A stretch of 34,580 nucleotides of DNA from Sulfurimonadaceae bacterium (GCA_028683835.1 JAQUHB010000028.1:1-34580); one strand, 5' to 3'. Counted from the stretch's first letter, positions 6,438-14,029 are shown. Program-made: numbers and translations. Notes: generated by a model from the sequence alone, not told the origin.

Positions 6438-6588
6438 GTCCTCATGATGAGAAATTTTGTAGATTATTTTCTCTAAAGATTTACAAGTCCTCATGATGGG
6501 AAAATTTACCTCAGTATGGGAAATTTTGTCCTCATGATGGGAAATTAATAGTCCTCATGATGGGAAATTTTGTCCTCATGATAAGAAA
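6438..6588 (-). repeat. Right iteron block of the origin (6 copies)
   Basis: The same iteron in opposite orientation, GTCCTCATGATGGGAAA, at 6438-6454, 6487-6503, 6507-6523 (variant ACCTCAGTATGGGAAA), 6528-6544, 6551-6567 and 6572-6588. Three copies are exact. The last four are spaced about 20-23 bp apart, i.e. roughly two helical turns, so bound Rep would line one face of the DNA. Confidence 0.85.
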
Positions 6589-6661
6589 AAAAACCTCTGA
6601 AAGCACCTTACTGCGCTACTTTCTAGCATATTTAACTATCTAGTATAGTAATTTTAAATAA

Positions 6662-7684
6662 TCAAAAGAGAGAGCTTTGTTCTTTTGTTTTATAAAAATC
6701 TTTATACTTACCCATTACAGTTTTAAAATCATCAATTTCATTCGAACTATAACCATATTTGTATATTAACATTCCTCGGTAACTTTCTTCCCATTCTTCT
6801 AATTCATTATTAATAATCAAATTTTTTAATTTTCTTTTATAAAGCTCAGAATCATTAATTTTATTCTTTGAATGTAATATCAGCCAATCTATAAACTCAT
6901 CTATTCTTGCACTAGGTATCATACATTTTGATTCTACTTTTTCTAAATCTTTTGCCCATGAAAAAATAAATTGTCTATGTGCTTTGTCAAATATACAATA
7001 AATTTCTTCTGCAGTAATAATATTTATTTCTTTTAAGCCTCTATGAATACCTTCCAATAATTTTGAAGCATGTTTATGATTTGTACCAAATTTAGCATTT
7101 AATTCATTCATGTCTTTTTTTATTGTCCCTAATCTTCTATCAATTTTATTTGGCATTGAGTAATAGCGTAAATACATTTCATATATTTTGTAACCATATT
7201 TAGTTTTAAATTTTTTCGATAAAGTTAAATCAATTTTTGTATACCCTGCTTTTTCAATCATGTATTCCACAAAATTTTCTGAAATATTGATTTCTACAAG
7301 GTGCTGAGAATCCTTAAAAGATTTAACATCATTCAAAAAAGAGGTTAAAGCCCATAAGACCTTTTTTCCAGTTTTTAAATCATTAAAATCCCTTAGCTCG
7401 AAAGGTAATTTTAATTCTAATAAATAATTTTTAATCCTATCAACATAGTCATTATTATTAACTAATCCGAGTTTTTTCCTTAAATAAGAAAGTTCTAATT
7501 GCATTTTTGTTTCTTGTGTATCTTCATAAACTTGTAATATGACATCTAATGCTTTCATCGCACCAAGAGACAGTTCTCCATTTTTTGCATCAGTTATAGC
7601 ATTATTTTTTTTTAAAAAATCGAAATGCTGTTTTTTTGCTTTATCTAACAACGCAATCTTTTTATTGGTTTCTATATTGCTCAC
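6662..7684 (-). CDS. repB: Rep_3-family replication initiator
   Basis: 340 residues, GTG start with AGAGG 8 nt upstream. Two winged-helix parts typical of Rep_3 initiators: residues 30-150 (NGELSLGAMKALDVILQVYE, LSYLRKKLGL) and 160-260 (LTLSKKFKTKYGYKIYEMYL matching the family's 's-k-y-s-x-r-lYe-l' helix, then IKKDMNELNAKFGT as a DNA-reading helix). It should bind the iterons as a monomer and open the origin. It lies between the main array and two further iterons in its own promoter, the usual arrangement for autorepression by dimers. The DNA is very AT-rich compared with the small-gene operon. Confidence 0.92.
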   Translation of the reverse strand: MSNIETNKKIALLDKAKKQHFDFLKKNNAITDAKNGELSLGAMKALDVILQVYEDTQETKMQLELSYLRKKLGLVNNNDYVDRIKNYLLELKLPFELRDFNDLKTGKKVLWALTSFLNDVKSFKDSQHLVEINISENFVEYMIEKAGYTKIDLTLSKKFKTKYGYKIYEMYLRYYSMPNKIDRRLGTIKKDMNELNAKFGTNHKHASKLLEGIHRGLKEINIITAEEIYCIFDKAHRQFIFSWAKDLEKVESKCMIPSARIDEFIDWLILHSKNKINDSELYKRKLKNLIINNELEEWEESYRGMLIYKYGYSSNEIDDFKTVMGKYKDFYKTKEQSSLF

Positions 7685-7717
7685 AATAAGACCTCTTTTT
7701 ATGATTAAAAAATTATT

Positions 7718-7754
7718 GTCCTCATTATAGGAAAAAAATCCTCAATATGGGAAA
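7718..7754 (-). promoter_or_regulatory. Two iterons in the rep promoter
   Basis: GTCCTCATTATAGGAAA at 7718-7734 and ATCCTCAATATGGGAAA at 7738-7754, 34 bp before the rep GTG and the same orientation as the right origin block. Likely operator for Rep autoregulation. Confidence 0.7.
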
Positions 7755-7809
7755 TTTAATTAACAATATTACAAGTTAAGTTGTCAATTTTTATGAAATT
7801 CTAATAAAA

Positions 7810-7823
7810 TTGCTCATGAGCAA
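7810..7823. promoter_or_regulatory. parS: Palindrome upstream of parA (candidate parS/operator)
   Basis: TTGCTCATGAGCAA is a perfect 14-bp palindrome, lying at the -35 position relative to the extended -10 TGATATAAT (7837-7845) of parA. The same palindrome occurs inside parB (8850-8865). It could be the ParB binding site, the partition operator, or both. Confidence 0.6.
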
Positions 7824-7876
7824 CTTTTATAAAAAATGATATAATAAAAAATCTTAAAAATTTAAAAAGGCACAAT

Positions 7877-8527
7877 ATGCCAATTATTAGTGTGAGTCAC
7901 CAAAAAGGCGGTGTTGGTAAAAGTACTTTAGCTTATAACTTAGCAGTTGAATTATCTAAAAAGTTTGATGTTGAAGTAATTGATTTGGATGTTCAAGAAA
8001 CTGTTTCTTCTTATAATAGAATAAGAAAAATAATGGGACAAGAACCATTAAAAGTTAAAATATTCACAGATCATGATGAGTTAGTACATTATTTTAATAT
8101 AGTTGATGAAAATAAAATTGTTATTGTAGATAGTGGAGGATTTGATTCTGCTCTAAATAGATTATCTATCTTAGCAGCAGATTTTATATTAACTCCTGTG
8201 TCTTCAGAATTTACGGAACTACTAGGATTAGAAAAATATAATCAAATTCTTCAACAGATTTCTGAACAAACTGGAAACACAATTATTGCTAATGTTGTAT
8301 TGAATAAAATTAACCCCACTCAAAAACATTTTGATGAATTAATAGACTTTATTAATAATACAGACCATTTTATGAAATTAGACTCTGTCCTAAGGAGAAG
8401 AGTAGACTTTGCAAATAGTGTTGGACACGGCTTTAGTGTCAATGAACTTGATGCAAGTTCTGAATCATCAAAAGAAATGAACCAATTAGTACAAGAAATT
8501 ATTTCTAAAGGGATATTAAATGGCTAA
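7877..8527 (+). CDS. parA: ParA partition ATPase (small, type Ib-like)
   Basis: 216 residues, AAGG 6 nt before the ATG. Deviant Walker A KGGVGKST at residues 10-17 with the signature first Lys, Walker A' VIDLDVQ (34-40) and Walker B IVIVDSGGFD (81-90). No N-terminal HTH, so it resembles short ParA proteins that do not themselves repress the operon. It would form ATP-dependent assemblies on the nucleoid and move plasmid copies via ParB. The end overlaps parB by 8 nt, indicating one operon. Confidence 0.95.
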   Translation: MPIISVSHQKGGVGKSTLAYNLAVELSKKFDVEVIDLDVQETVSSYNRIRKIMGQEPLKVKIFTDHDELVHYFNIVDENKIVIVDSGGFDSALNRLSILAADFILTPVSSEFTELLGLEKYNQILQQISEQTGNTIIANVVLNKINPTQKHFDELIDFINNTDHFMKLDSVLRRRVDFANSVGHGFSVNELDASSESSKEMNQLVQEIISKGILNG

Positions 8528-9341
8528 AAAAAAATTAGATTTAAATTTAGCAAAACTAGTATCAAGTTCTGCACATTTTAATGAAAATAATACAGATGAG
8601 TTCAAAGGAAATGTCATTTCTAAAATTAATATCGATTTTTTACAAGAAAATCCATATCAACCAAGATTAGAAATAAATAGTGAATCTTTAACTGAACTTG
8701 CGGATTCAATTGAAAAAAATGGTTTATTACAACCAATTACAGTAGTAAAAATTAATGATCAAGAATATACAATCATTTATGGTCATAGAAGAACAGCTGC
8801 ATTAAAAAAACTTAACAAAAAATATATTGATGCAATCATTTTAGATGAAGTTGCTCATGAGCAACTTTCTTTATTACCTCTTATTGAAAACTTGCAAAGA
8901 GAGGATATGAATCCAATAGAAACTGCAATAGCAATTAAAAAAATATTAGATGAAAAAATTGTAAATTCTCAAGTAGACTTGGCTCATAAATTAGGTTATT
9001 CAACAAGTTGGCTTTCTAGAGTTCTCTCAATTTTAAAACTTCCAGAAGAGATTATCAAACAAATTAAAATTGATGGATACAATGATATTCATGTTTTATC
9101 TGCGCTTAATAAAATTCAATCAGATCATTTTGATGTATACAAAAAGATAACTAATTTAACAAGAACAGCGGCGATACACTATATTAAAAATCTTCAAGAC
9201 AATACAAAGATGGCATATATTGACAATAGAGTTAAACAGACTAAAAATAGTATAAATATCAATACAAAAGGTCTTTCTTTAACAAAACGCGATGAAGTTA
9301 ATAAAATACTTAATAAATTAAAAAGTATTCTTGATTCTTAA
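8520..9341 (+). CDS. parB: ParB partition DNA-binding protein
   Basis: 273 residues. ParB/Srx N-terminal domain with PYQPR (45-49), a GHRRTAALKKL motif (88-98; the CTP-binding GxRRxxA box), and ENLQREDMNPIETA (123-136). A helix-turn-helix (about 151-172, VDLAHKLGYSTSWLSRVLSI) and a short C-terminal dimerisation part follow. Family knowledge: ParB clamps load at parS and slide using CTP. A copy of the candidate parS palindrome lies within the gene and encodes residues 111-116. Confidence 0.95.
   Translation: MAKKKLDLNLAKLVSSSAHFNENNTDEFKGNVISKINIDFLQENPYQPRLEINSESLTELADSIEKNGLLQPITVVKINDQEYTIIYGHRRTAALKKLNKKYIDAIILDEVAHEQLSLLPLIENLQREDMNPIETAIAIKKILDEKIVNSQVDLAHKLGYSTSWLSRVLSILKLPEEIIKQIKIDGYNDIHVLSALNKIQSDHFDVYKKITNLTRTAAIHYIKNLQDNTKMAYIDNRVKQTKNSININTKGLSLTKRDEVNKILNKLKSILDS
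8850..8865. promoter_or_regulatory. parS: Palindrome inside parB (candidate parS)
   Basis: GTTGCTCATGAGCAAC, a perfect 16-bp palindrome containing the same 14 bp found upstream of parA. ParB-family parS sites are often palindromes of this length and can lie inside the par genes. Confidence 0.6.
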
Positions 9342-9350
9342 GCGTTGTAG

Positions 9351-9356
9351 TATAAT
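9351..9356 (+). promoter_or_regulatory. -10 box before the HU gene
   Basis: TATAAT lies 35 nt before the ATA start of the HU gene and 10 nt after the parB stop, so HU may have its own promoter. Confidence 0.45.
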
Positions 9357-9391
9357 TCTATTTAGTAAAACAACCAAAATTAGGAAAAGCA

Positions 9392-9679
9392 ATAAACAAA
9401 GCACAATTCGTAGAACTAGTACAAAAAGATGGTAACTATAAAACAAAGATAGAGGCAGAAGCAGCAATCAATTCTTTTACAGAATCTGTAACTGAAGCAC
9501 TCGCTGCAAAAGAAAGTGTTACACTAGTAGGCTTTGGAACATTTATGGCTGTAGATGTACCAGAAAAAAGCGGAATAGTTCCAGGAACTGATAAGACTTA
9601 CACGAAAGCAGCTCATGCTAGTCTAAAATTTAAAGCTGGACAAACGCTCAAAGATATAGTTGCAACAGCAAAAATCTAA
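9392..9679 (+). CDS. hup: HU-family DNA-binding protein with ATA start
   Basis: 95 residues. From the ATA codon at 9392 the frame reads I/M-NKAQFVELVQKDGNYKTK, exactly the HU N-terminus (MNKAxFVELV), then VTLVGFGTFMAVDV, the beta-arm SGIVPGTDKTYTK and FKAGQTLKDIV. AGGA (9382-9385) is 6 nt upstream of ATA. No ATG, GTG or TTG occurs in frame between the upstream stop (9353) and this point, so either ATA initiates or the start codon mutated from ATG. The protein body is intact. HU bends DNA and often assists iteron origins. Lies just after parB. Confidence 0.85.
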   Translation: MNKAQFVELVQKDGNYKTKIEAEAAINSFTESVTEALAAKESVTLVGFGTFMAVDVPEKSGIVPGTDKTYTKAAHASLKFKAGQTLKDIVATAKI

Positions 9680-9693
9680 TCTTTTTAAAGGGT

Positions 9694-9711
9694 AGGGTGG
9701 TTTACCATCCT
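9694..9711. terminator. Hairpin after the HU gene
   Basis: AGGGTGG-TTTA-CCATCCT forms a 7-bp stem (one G-U) with a 4-nt loop between the convergent HU and DUF1294 genes. No strong U tract follows on either strand, so terminator activity is uncertain. Confidence 0.4.
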
Positions 9712-9713
9712 GC

Positions 9714-9989
9714 TTAAGAATAAAGATAAACTCCAATAATTCCTGCTTGTAAAATCATCACTCCAACAAACTTCCAAACAAATGACTGCTTTTTGATCTT
9801 ATGACGAAACACAAGCATAGCTATCAGAGCTCCAATAGAGCTTCCTAGAAGGCTTAGAAGTAATAATGTGAACTCTCAGACTCTTGAGAGCTTTTTAGTC
9901 TCTACAAGCGTTATAGCTTTGTCATAGCCATAAAGTAAAATAGTAATCAGATTGATGGAGAAAAAATAGTAGAGGTAGATATGATTCAT
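9714..9989 (-). pseudogene. DUF1294-family membrane protein gene with internal TGA
   Basis: The frame from ATG 9989 reads MNHIYLYYFFSINLITILLY, GYDKAITLVETKKLSRV, then TGA (codon 38, 9876-9878), then EFTLLLLSLLGSSIGALIAM, FRHKIKKQSFVWK to TAA. The order YDK-A, R-x2-E, LLGSxIGA, RHK-x-K-x-F is that of DUF1294 (short polytopic membrane proteins of about 90 residues). A single CGA-to-TGA change would explain the interruption. The rest of the frame is preserved, so the loss looks recent. Role of the family unknown. Confidence 0.75.
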
Positions 9990-10151
9990 AAGCTCCTGCT
10001 GCATACTATTGGTATCTCCTCTTTGGTTTTTATAAAATACTCAAGTAATCTCTTACTCTCATACAAGGGAAGGGCACTTTATGGCATGAACTGTAAAAAT
10101 TATAGCGATGGTAGTTTAAAAAAAATTAACTACTTGAGTTATAATCATACT

Positions 10152-10292
10152 ATGAAAACCTTCTCAATTATAATAAAATCTTTTTTACTAATAGCACTGA
10201 GCGGATGTGTTTCTATGCAAGGAAACGCACATTATAATAGCGGTACAAATAATGGCGGGATTAATCTAAGAGGCAGTATATTCAGCTGGTAA
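10152..10292 (+). CDS. 46-residue lipoprotein
   Basis: Starts MKTFSIIIKSFLLIALSGC: basic N-terminus, hydrophobic core, lipobox LSGC with Cys at residue 19, and a 28-residue mature part rich in Asn, Gly and Ser (CVSMQGNAHYNSGTNNGG). The frame is open further upstream, but the signal peptide fixes this start. TATAAT at 10140-10145 is only 6 nt before the ATG, so a different promoter or leaderless translation must be assumed. Likely anchored to a membrane; role unknown. Confidence 0.6.
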   Translation: MKTFSIIIKSFLLIALSGCVSMQGNAHYNSGTNNGGINLRGSIFSW

Positions 10293-10322
10293 ACTAAAAA
10301 AACAGATAAAGGTGATCAAGAG

Positions 10323-10616
10323 ATGGTAGAGTTCTTAACATTTGACAGATTCATATCGATTGATATGCTCATACTCTTTTACTATCTTGGGGCTTTTGTT
10401 CTTCCGTTGCTGCTGTATTTTTCGAGAGCTTATTTTTTTCAAAGATATCCGTTTACAGAAAATCTGATGCAATCCCTAAACAACTCAGCGTCGGTACGCA
10501 TGAAAGTGATCTTTTTACTTTGTATCATTTTTTGCGAAATCATCTGGAGAATGATGTTTGAAGCTATGATCGGATATTTTCAGATGCATGAGTATTTACA
10601 GCATTTGCAAAGATAA
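10323..10616 (+). CDS. DUF4282-like membrane protein
   Basis: 97 residues, start MVEFLTFDRFISIDMLILFY. The FLTFDRFI start followed by a membrane helix (15-35), and a second helix (63-85) containing CEIIWRMMFEAMIGYFQM, match the outline of DUF4282 proteins (F-x-F-d-k-F-i-T start and R-x-x-x-E-x-x-I-x-x-F end). AAAGGTGA is upstream. It follows the lipoprotein gene by 30 nt and may be co-transcribed. Confidence 0.55.
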   Translation: MVEFLTFDRFISIDMLILFYYLGAFVLPLLLYFSRAYFFQRYPFTENLMQSLNNSASVRMKVIFLLCIIFCEIIWRMMFEAMIGYFQMHEYLQHLQR

Positions 10617-10642
10617 GCGATAAAGCAGAAGTTATAATAGAG

Positions 10643-11164
10643 CCCTCTGATTAATTATCAAGATTTCAGAACCAATTAGATAAAATAAAAGAACTACATA
10701 TCAAAGGTGAAAGTGATGCAAGCGAGTTTTTTTGATTACGCATTACAGTATCAAGGCGGTAAAAAAAGTACTCAGAGAATAAGGTATCTTCAACGGAATA
10801 ACAGAGCGGAGAGTACGAGGACAATCTAAACTAAGAGCTAAACAATCAAAAAACAATACAAGATTTTCAAAAGTAAGAGCACTGGTTGAACTGCCGTTTG
10901 CTTTTATTAAAAAACTTATGAAGCTTACAGAGACAAAATATCTCGGACTGCATAAAAATAGCCAACATGTATTTCTAATTGCAGCTGCCTATAATCTAAG
11001 ACGAATACCAAGTCTGATACAAAGGTGTGCCTAAAGCCTTAAATATGACGAAAAAAGAGGTTTCTTTGACAAAAAGTAGTTGAAAAACTATAAAAGTTGA
11101 AAGTAAAAGATTAGAAAAGATTAATCTTCAAAGCAGAGCCATGAACATGACTTTGTTCAGAGGG
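10643..11164 (+). mobile_element. Remnant of an IS5-type insertion sequence, ends preserved
   Basis: Candidate terminal repeats CCCTCTGA (10643-10650) and TCAGAGGG (11157-11164) enclose both ends of one transposase gene but too little DNA (about 520 bp against 1 kb or more for a full element). An internal deletion has removed most of the catalytic part. Confidence 0.6.
10716..11034 (+). pseudogene. Internally deleted IS5-family transposase
   Basis: The N-terminal frame from ATG 10716 reads MQASFFDYALQYQGGKKST, a typical IS5-group start. In another frame, from about 10783 to the TAA at 11032-11034, 83 residues read GIFNGITERRVRGQSK, RFSKVRALVELPFAFIKK, LGLHKNSQHVFLIAAAYNLR, the usual C-terminal part (R-x-x-VE-x-xF-x-x-K and AxYNLxR) containing the last acidic residue of the DDE triad. 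The first two catalytic Asp and the region between are missing. Not functional. Confidence 0.75.
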
Positions 11165-11196
11165 TTTAATTATAATTCTAAGAAAAGGAATTACCC

Positions 11197-12153
11197 ATAA
11201 AAAAGATATTTCTGATACTCGTTTTGGGTAGTATAGCAATAGCACAATTTCAGCAAGTAAGAATCGGTGAGATTAGCAGTAAATACAAAGATTCACTCTC
11301 TCAAAAACAGCTTCATGATCTGATTCAAGAGATAAAAGTACAGTTTGAGCGTCAGCTTGGATACAGTGTCTTTGAATATTCCCCAAGCGGCCTTCCTATC
11401 AATATTCTTTTTGCAAACGAATCACAAAGAAAAAAGCTGCTCAGACGCTATAAAGAGGACCTAACTTCTACTCAAAATCAGATAGAACAGCTCGATAAAC
11501 ACATAGCAGATGAGCGAGGGTTATTTGATAAAGATACACAAACTCTAAAAGAGGTCTCAGATCGATTAAATCGATCTATTGCAGATCTCAATAGCTATAT
11601 TGCAAAAACAAACTCCACTGTTTCCTCTCTCTCAAAAGAGCAGTATCAAACCCTGAAACAAAACATAGATGCTCAGCAGTCAAACTTAAAAAAAGAAAAA
11701 AAAGTTTTTGAGCAGATGAGGGCAGGGCACAACAGAGATATTAGGGAGTTTAATAGAATGATCAGTAGACATAACTCATTGACAAGACAATACAACTCTT
11801 TAGTAATTAGAATCGAATCACTTTCAGATAGTATCCTAGAGGTTAAAGGTAAAACCATCGGAAAAAATATCACTACTGTAAAGACTTACACTCAAGATGG
11901 CAAACAGATCGTACAAAAAGAGAACTACAGTGATATGGAAAAAATAGAGATATACGGGTTTGATGGAAACATGAATCAGCTCAAAGCTGTATTGGCTCAT
12001 GAGATAGGGCATCTTGTCGGTGTCAATCATATTAAGAACAAAGGTGCACTTATGAATCCTCTTTTGCAGTCAAACCAGATAGAGAAGATGACACTCACAC
12101 CTGATGATATGAAAGCTTTTAATCAGGTTTTTGGTGCAGTAAGACAAAAATAG
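11197..12153 (+). CDS. Secreted zinc metallopeptidase with coiled coil, ATA start
   Basis: From ATA 11197 the frame gives a classic signal peptide (I/M)KKIFLILVLGSIAIAQFQQ, with AAGGA 7-8 nt upstream; the first conventional start (TTG 11224) would cut the signal peptide in half. The full product is 318 residues: signal (1-17), a helical part, a long coiled coil (about 85-215), then a peptidase site HEIGHLVGVNH (268-278) with the three zinc His and catalytic Glu, and a Met-turn ALMNP. This is the matrixin-like metzincin pattern. Export to periplasm or outside is expected; the substrate is unknown. It follows the IS5 remnant. Confidence 0.75.
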   Translation: MKKIFLILVLGSIAIAQFQQVRIGEISSKYKDSLSQKQLHDLIQEIKVQFERQLGYSVFEYSPSGLPINILFANESQRKKLLRRYKEDLTSTQNQIEQLDKHIADERGLFDKDTQTLKEVSDRLNRSIADLNSYIAKTNSTVSSLSKEQYQTLKQNIDAQQSNLKKEKKVFEQMRAGHNRDIREFNRMISRHNSLTRQYNSLVIRIESLSDSILEVKGKTIGKNITTVKTYTQDGKQIVQKENYSDMEKIEIYGFDGNMNQLKAVLAHEIGHLVGVNHIKNKGALMNPLLQSNQIEKMTLTPDDMKAFNQVFGAVRQK

Positions 12154-12394
12154 TGGCACTTTAATCGTACAGAGTGTGAAAATCTCTTAATAGGGTAAAC
12201 TCACTAAGCGACTTAATATTTACTAAACGAAGCTTTTAATACTTTTTTGGAAACGTTACTGATAGAACTATTATTTGAGAGAATTTACGTTATGTTAACC
12301 AATTAAGATGCTCAAAAAAACGTAAAAATACAAAATGTGACTCTAGGTATTCACCTAACATAGAAAATCGCTTCTAGCATACTTAAAATGCTTT
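12154..12394. other. Non-coding stretch
   Basis: About 240 bp between the metallopeptidase and the convergent minus-strand gene. I see no convincing open frame, RNA or terminator with a U tract in it. Confidence 0.4.
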
Positions 12395-12413
12395 TAAATG
12401 CAATTTGCATTTA
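12395..12413. terminator. Palindrome over a stop codon
   Basis: TAAATGCAA-T-TTGCATTTA, 9-bp arms with a single-base centre, spanning the stop codon of the minus-strand gene. It could be a protein site or a terminator; the 1-nt centre does not favour a simple hairpin. Confidence 0.3.
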
Positions 12414-13832
12414 ATAGAATGTCTTTATCTTTTCGATTCGTTTAGACAATCTTTTGATCTCTTTTGGCACTTCCGCAGTTATCTGCACCTCAAAACCTCT
12501 CACTTGCTGTTCAATAAAGGTTTCTAACACTTCAATGTTTTTGAATTGAATCTTCACAAACCATCCTGTGTAAAATACATCTGCGACATCTACACTTTCA
12601 ATCAATACATTCCAAAGATATTTGTTGCCGTCTTTGGACGGATAGCTTTCAAAATATTTTTCGAAGTCTATGTTACCAATAAAATCATTCACGACATAGC
12701 CGTCAAAAATACTTATCGCGTCTTTTGCTAAAAAATCTGAGTCAAATCGCAAGTGTCCATCTTTATCCAAAAATGTTTTTATTGTTTGAACAAAATAGTT
12801 TTTTTCAATGAGCGCTGTTTTTTTTACAAAATCTAAAAAAACAAAACCAATTCCATTTTCTGAAAATATTTTATTGATGAGTAGGTCATTAAGATGACGA
12901 TTGTTTTTAAAAAATAAAACAAGTGATGTAATGTCATGATAATTTGTCTTCTCTAAAATTATTTCTTCATTATTAACTTCTATATCCTCAACTTTTTCTT
13001 CCTCAATAATTGGTTCTTCCTGCACACATTGTTCTGTCTGTAAAAAAGCTGGGATAGGATATTGTTCTTCTAGAATATCAGCATCACCTTTTACTCGCTC
13101 ATCGGCGGTTTTTGTTCTTTTACTTTTTTTAGTTTGTGTTGGAGCATTTTTAGCAAGGTCTTCTTTGTATCTTTCTTCTGCTCGGTTCTCGTTATATTTT
13201 TTGAGTTCTTTTTCAAGAGTGCCATTTGAAGATCTACTGCTTCTTTTATCTTCCACTTCAACCTTATCTGGATCCGGCATTGAACGACTGTATTTATCGT
13301 AGCAAGTCGATTCGAATTTACACCATTCCGCATGCTCTTTTGTAAATACCCATTTAACACCACCACATTCCAAATCTTCTACCCTTTCAACATACCCTGG
13401 AACTTTAAAAGATAATTGAGGATCTCTTCCTTCTCTTTCAAAACTCATAATTTTATTTTTCATCTCTTCAATTTCAGTATCCGTTTGAATTTTTTTGAAA
13501 TTTATTTTTCCATCTTCACTCACGATAAGATCATGATGTTTGCTGTTGCAAATCAGATAAAATGCTTGCATTGCATCGACTGCAATTTCTTCTCCAGATT
13601 CCATCTTTTTTTTCTCTTCAACAGCTTTTTTAAAAGCGGCTGGATCTTCTTTCATTTTGTTAACGCCATAAAAATCCAACTCTTTCATTTTGTTTCTTTT
13701 TTCAGCTGTAACTGGTCCGTTTTGCTCACGCTCCAAAATGCGCTTCTTTATTTTTTTTTCAGGCAGATACATGTAAAAATAATATGCCGCTATGAAAGCC
13801 AACAGAAATGCCAAATCGATAAAATGCTCCAT
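12411..13832 (-). CDS. Unknown membrane-anchored protein
   Basis: 473 residues from ATG 13832 (AAGGA 5 nt upstream); a longer frame to 13886 lacks an RBS. One N-terminal membrane segment (MEHFIDLAFLLAFIAAYYFY), then basic and Lys/Glu-rich helices. A central globular part (90-190) follows with AMQAFYLICNSKHHDLIVSE and WCKFESTCYDKYS. An acidic low-complexity linker (about 205-300) comes next, then a C-terminal domain (300-473) with NGIGFVFLDFVKKTALIE and KIQFKNIEVLETFIEQQVRG. No family recognised. It is downstream of the 13911-14029 repeats and of two small genes on the same strand. Confidence 0.6.
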   Translation of the reverse strand: MEHFIDLAFLLAFIAAYYFYMYLPEKKIKKRILEREQNGPVTAEKRNKMKELDFYGVNKMKEDPAAFKKAVEEKKKMESGEEIAVDAMQAFYLICNSKHHDLIVSEDGKINFKKIQTDTEIEEMKNKIMSFEREGRDPQLSFKVPGYVERVEDLECGGVKWVFTKEHAEWCKFESTCYDKYSRSMPDPDKVEVEDKRSSRSSNGTLEKELKKYNENRAEERYKEDLAKNAPTQTKKSKRTKTADERVKGDADILEEQYPIPAFLQTEQCVQEEPIIEEEKVEDIEVNNEEIILEKTNYHDITSLVLFFKNNRHLNDLLINKIFSENGIGFVFLDFVKKTALIEKNYFVQTIKTFLDKDGHLRFDSDFLAKDAISIFDGYVVNDFIGNIDFEKYFESYPSKDGNKYLWNVLIESVDVADVFYTGWFVKIQFKNIEVLETFIEQQVRGFEVQITAEVPKEIKRLSKRIEKIKTFY

Positions 13833-13910
13833 TTTGTTCCTTTTTTTTCTTGCCTCGCGTAATACGAAGTATTTTACTATATACAATATATTCTTTAAAG
13901 AAATAACTTA

Positions 13911-14029
13911 TAGATGTTATTTATATATAGATATTATCTATATATAAATATAAAGATCAATAGATACCATATACTTATAGATATTATCTATATATAAATA
14001 TAAAGATCAATAGATGTTATCTATATATA
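13911..14029. repeat. AT-rich repeat block with TAGAT-n3-ATCTA palindromes
   Basis: Four copies of TAGAT[A/G]TTAT[C/T]TATATATA start at 13911, 13928, 13978 and 14011. A 40-bp unit is repeated exactly (13926-13965 and 13976-14015; period 50 bp). Each core contains the palindrome TAGAT-ATT-ATCTA or a variant. It lies between the 204-residue gene and the 473-residue gene, near a gene for an RHH protein. Candidate operator, centromere or binding array. Confidence 0.75.

Noticed and set aside
6083-6588. CRISPR-like array from regularly repeated 17-bp units
   Set aside because: Repeats are short, flip orientation, and have irregular AT-rich gaps beside a Rep_3 gene: an iteron origin.
10140-10145. 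TATAAT as promoter of the 46-residue lipoprotein
   Set aside because: It is only 6 nt from the ATG, so transcription would start inside the gene.
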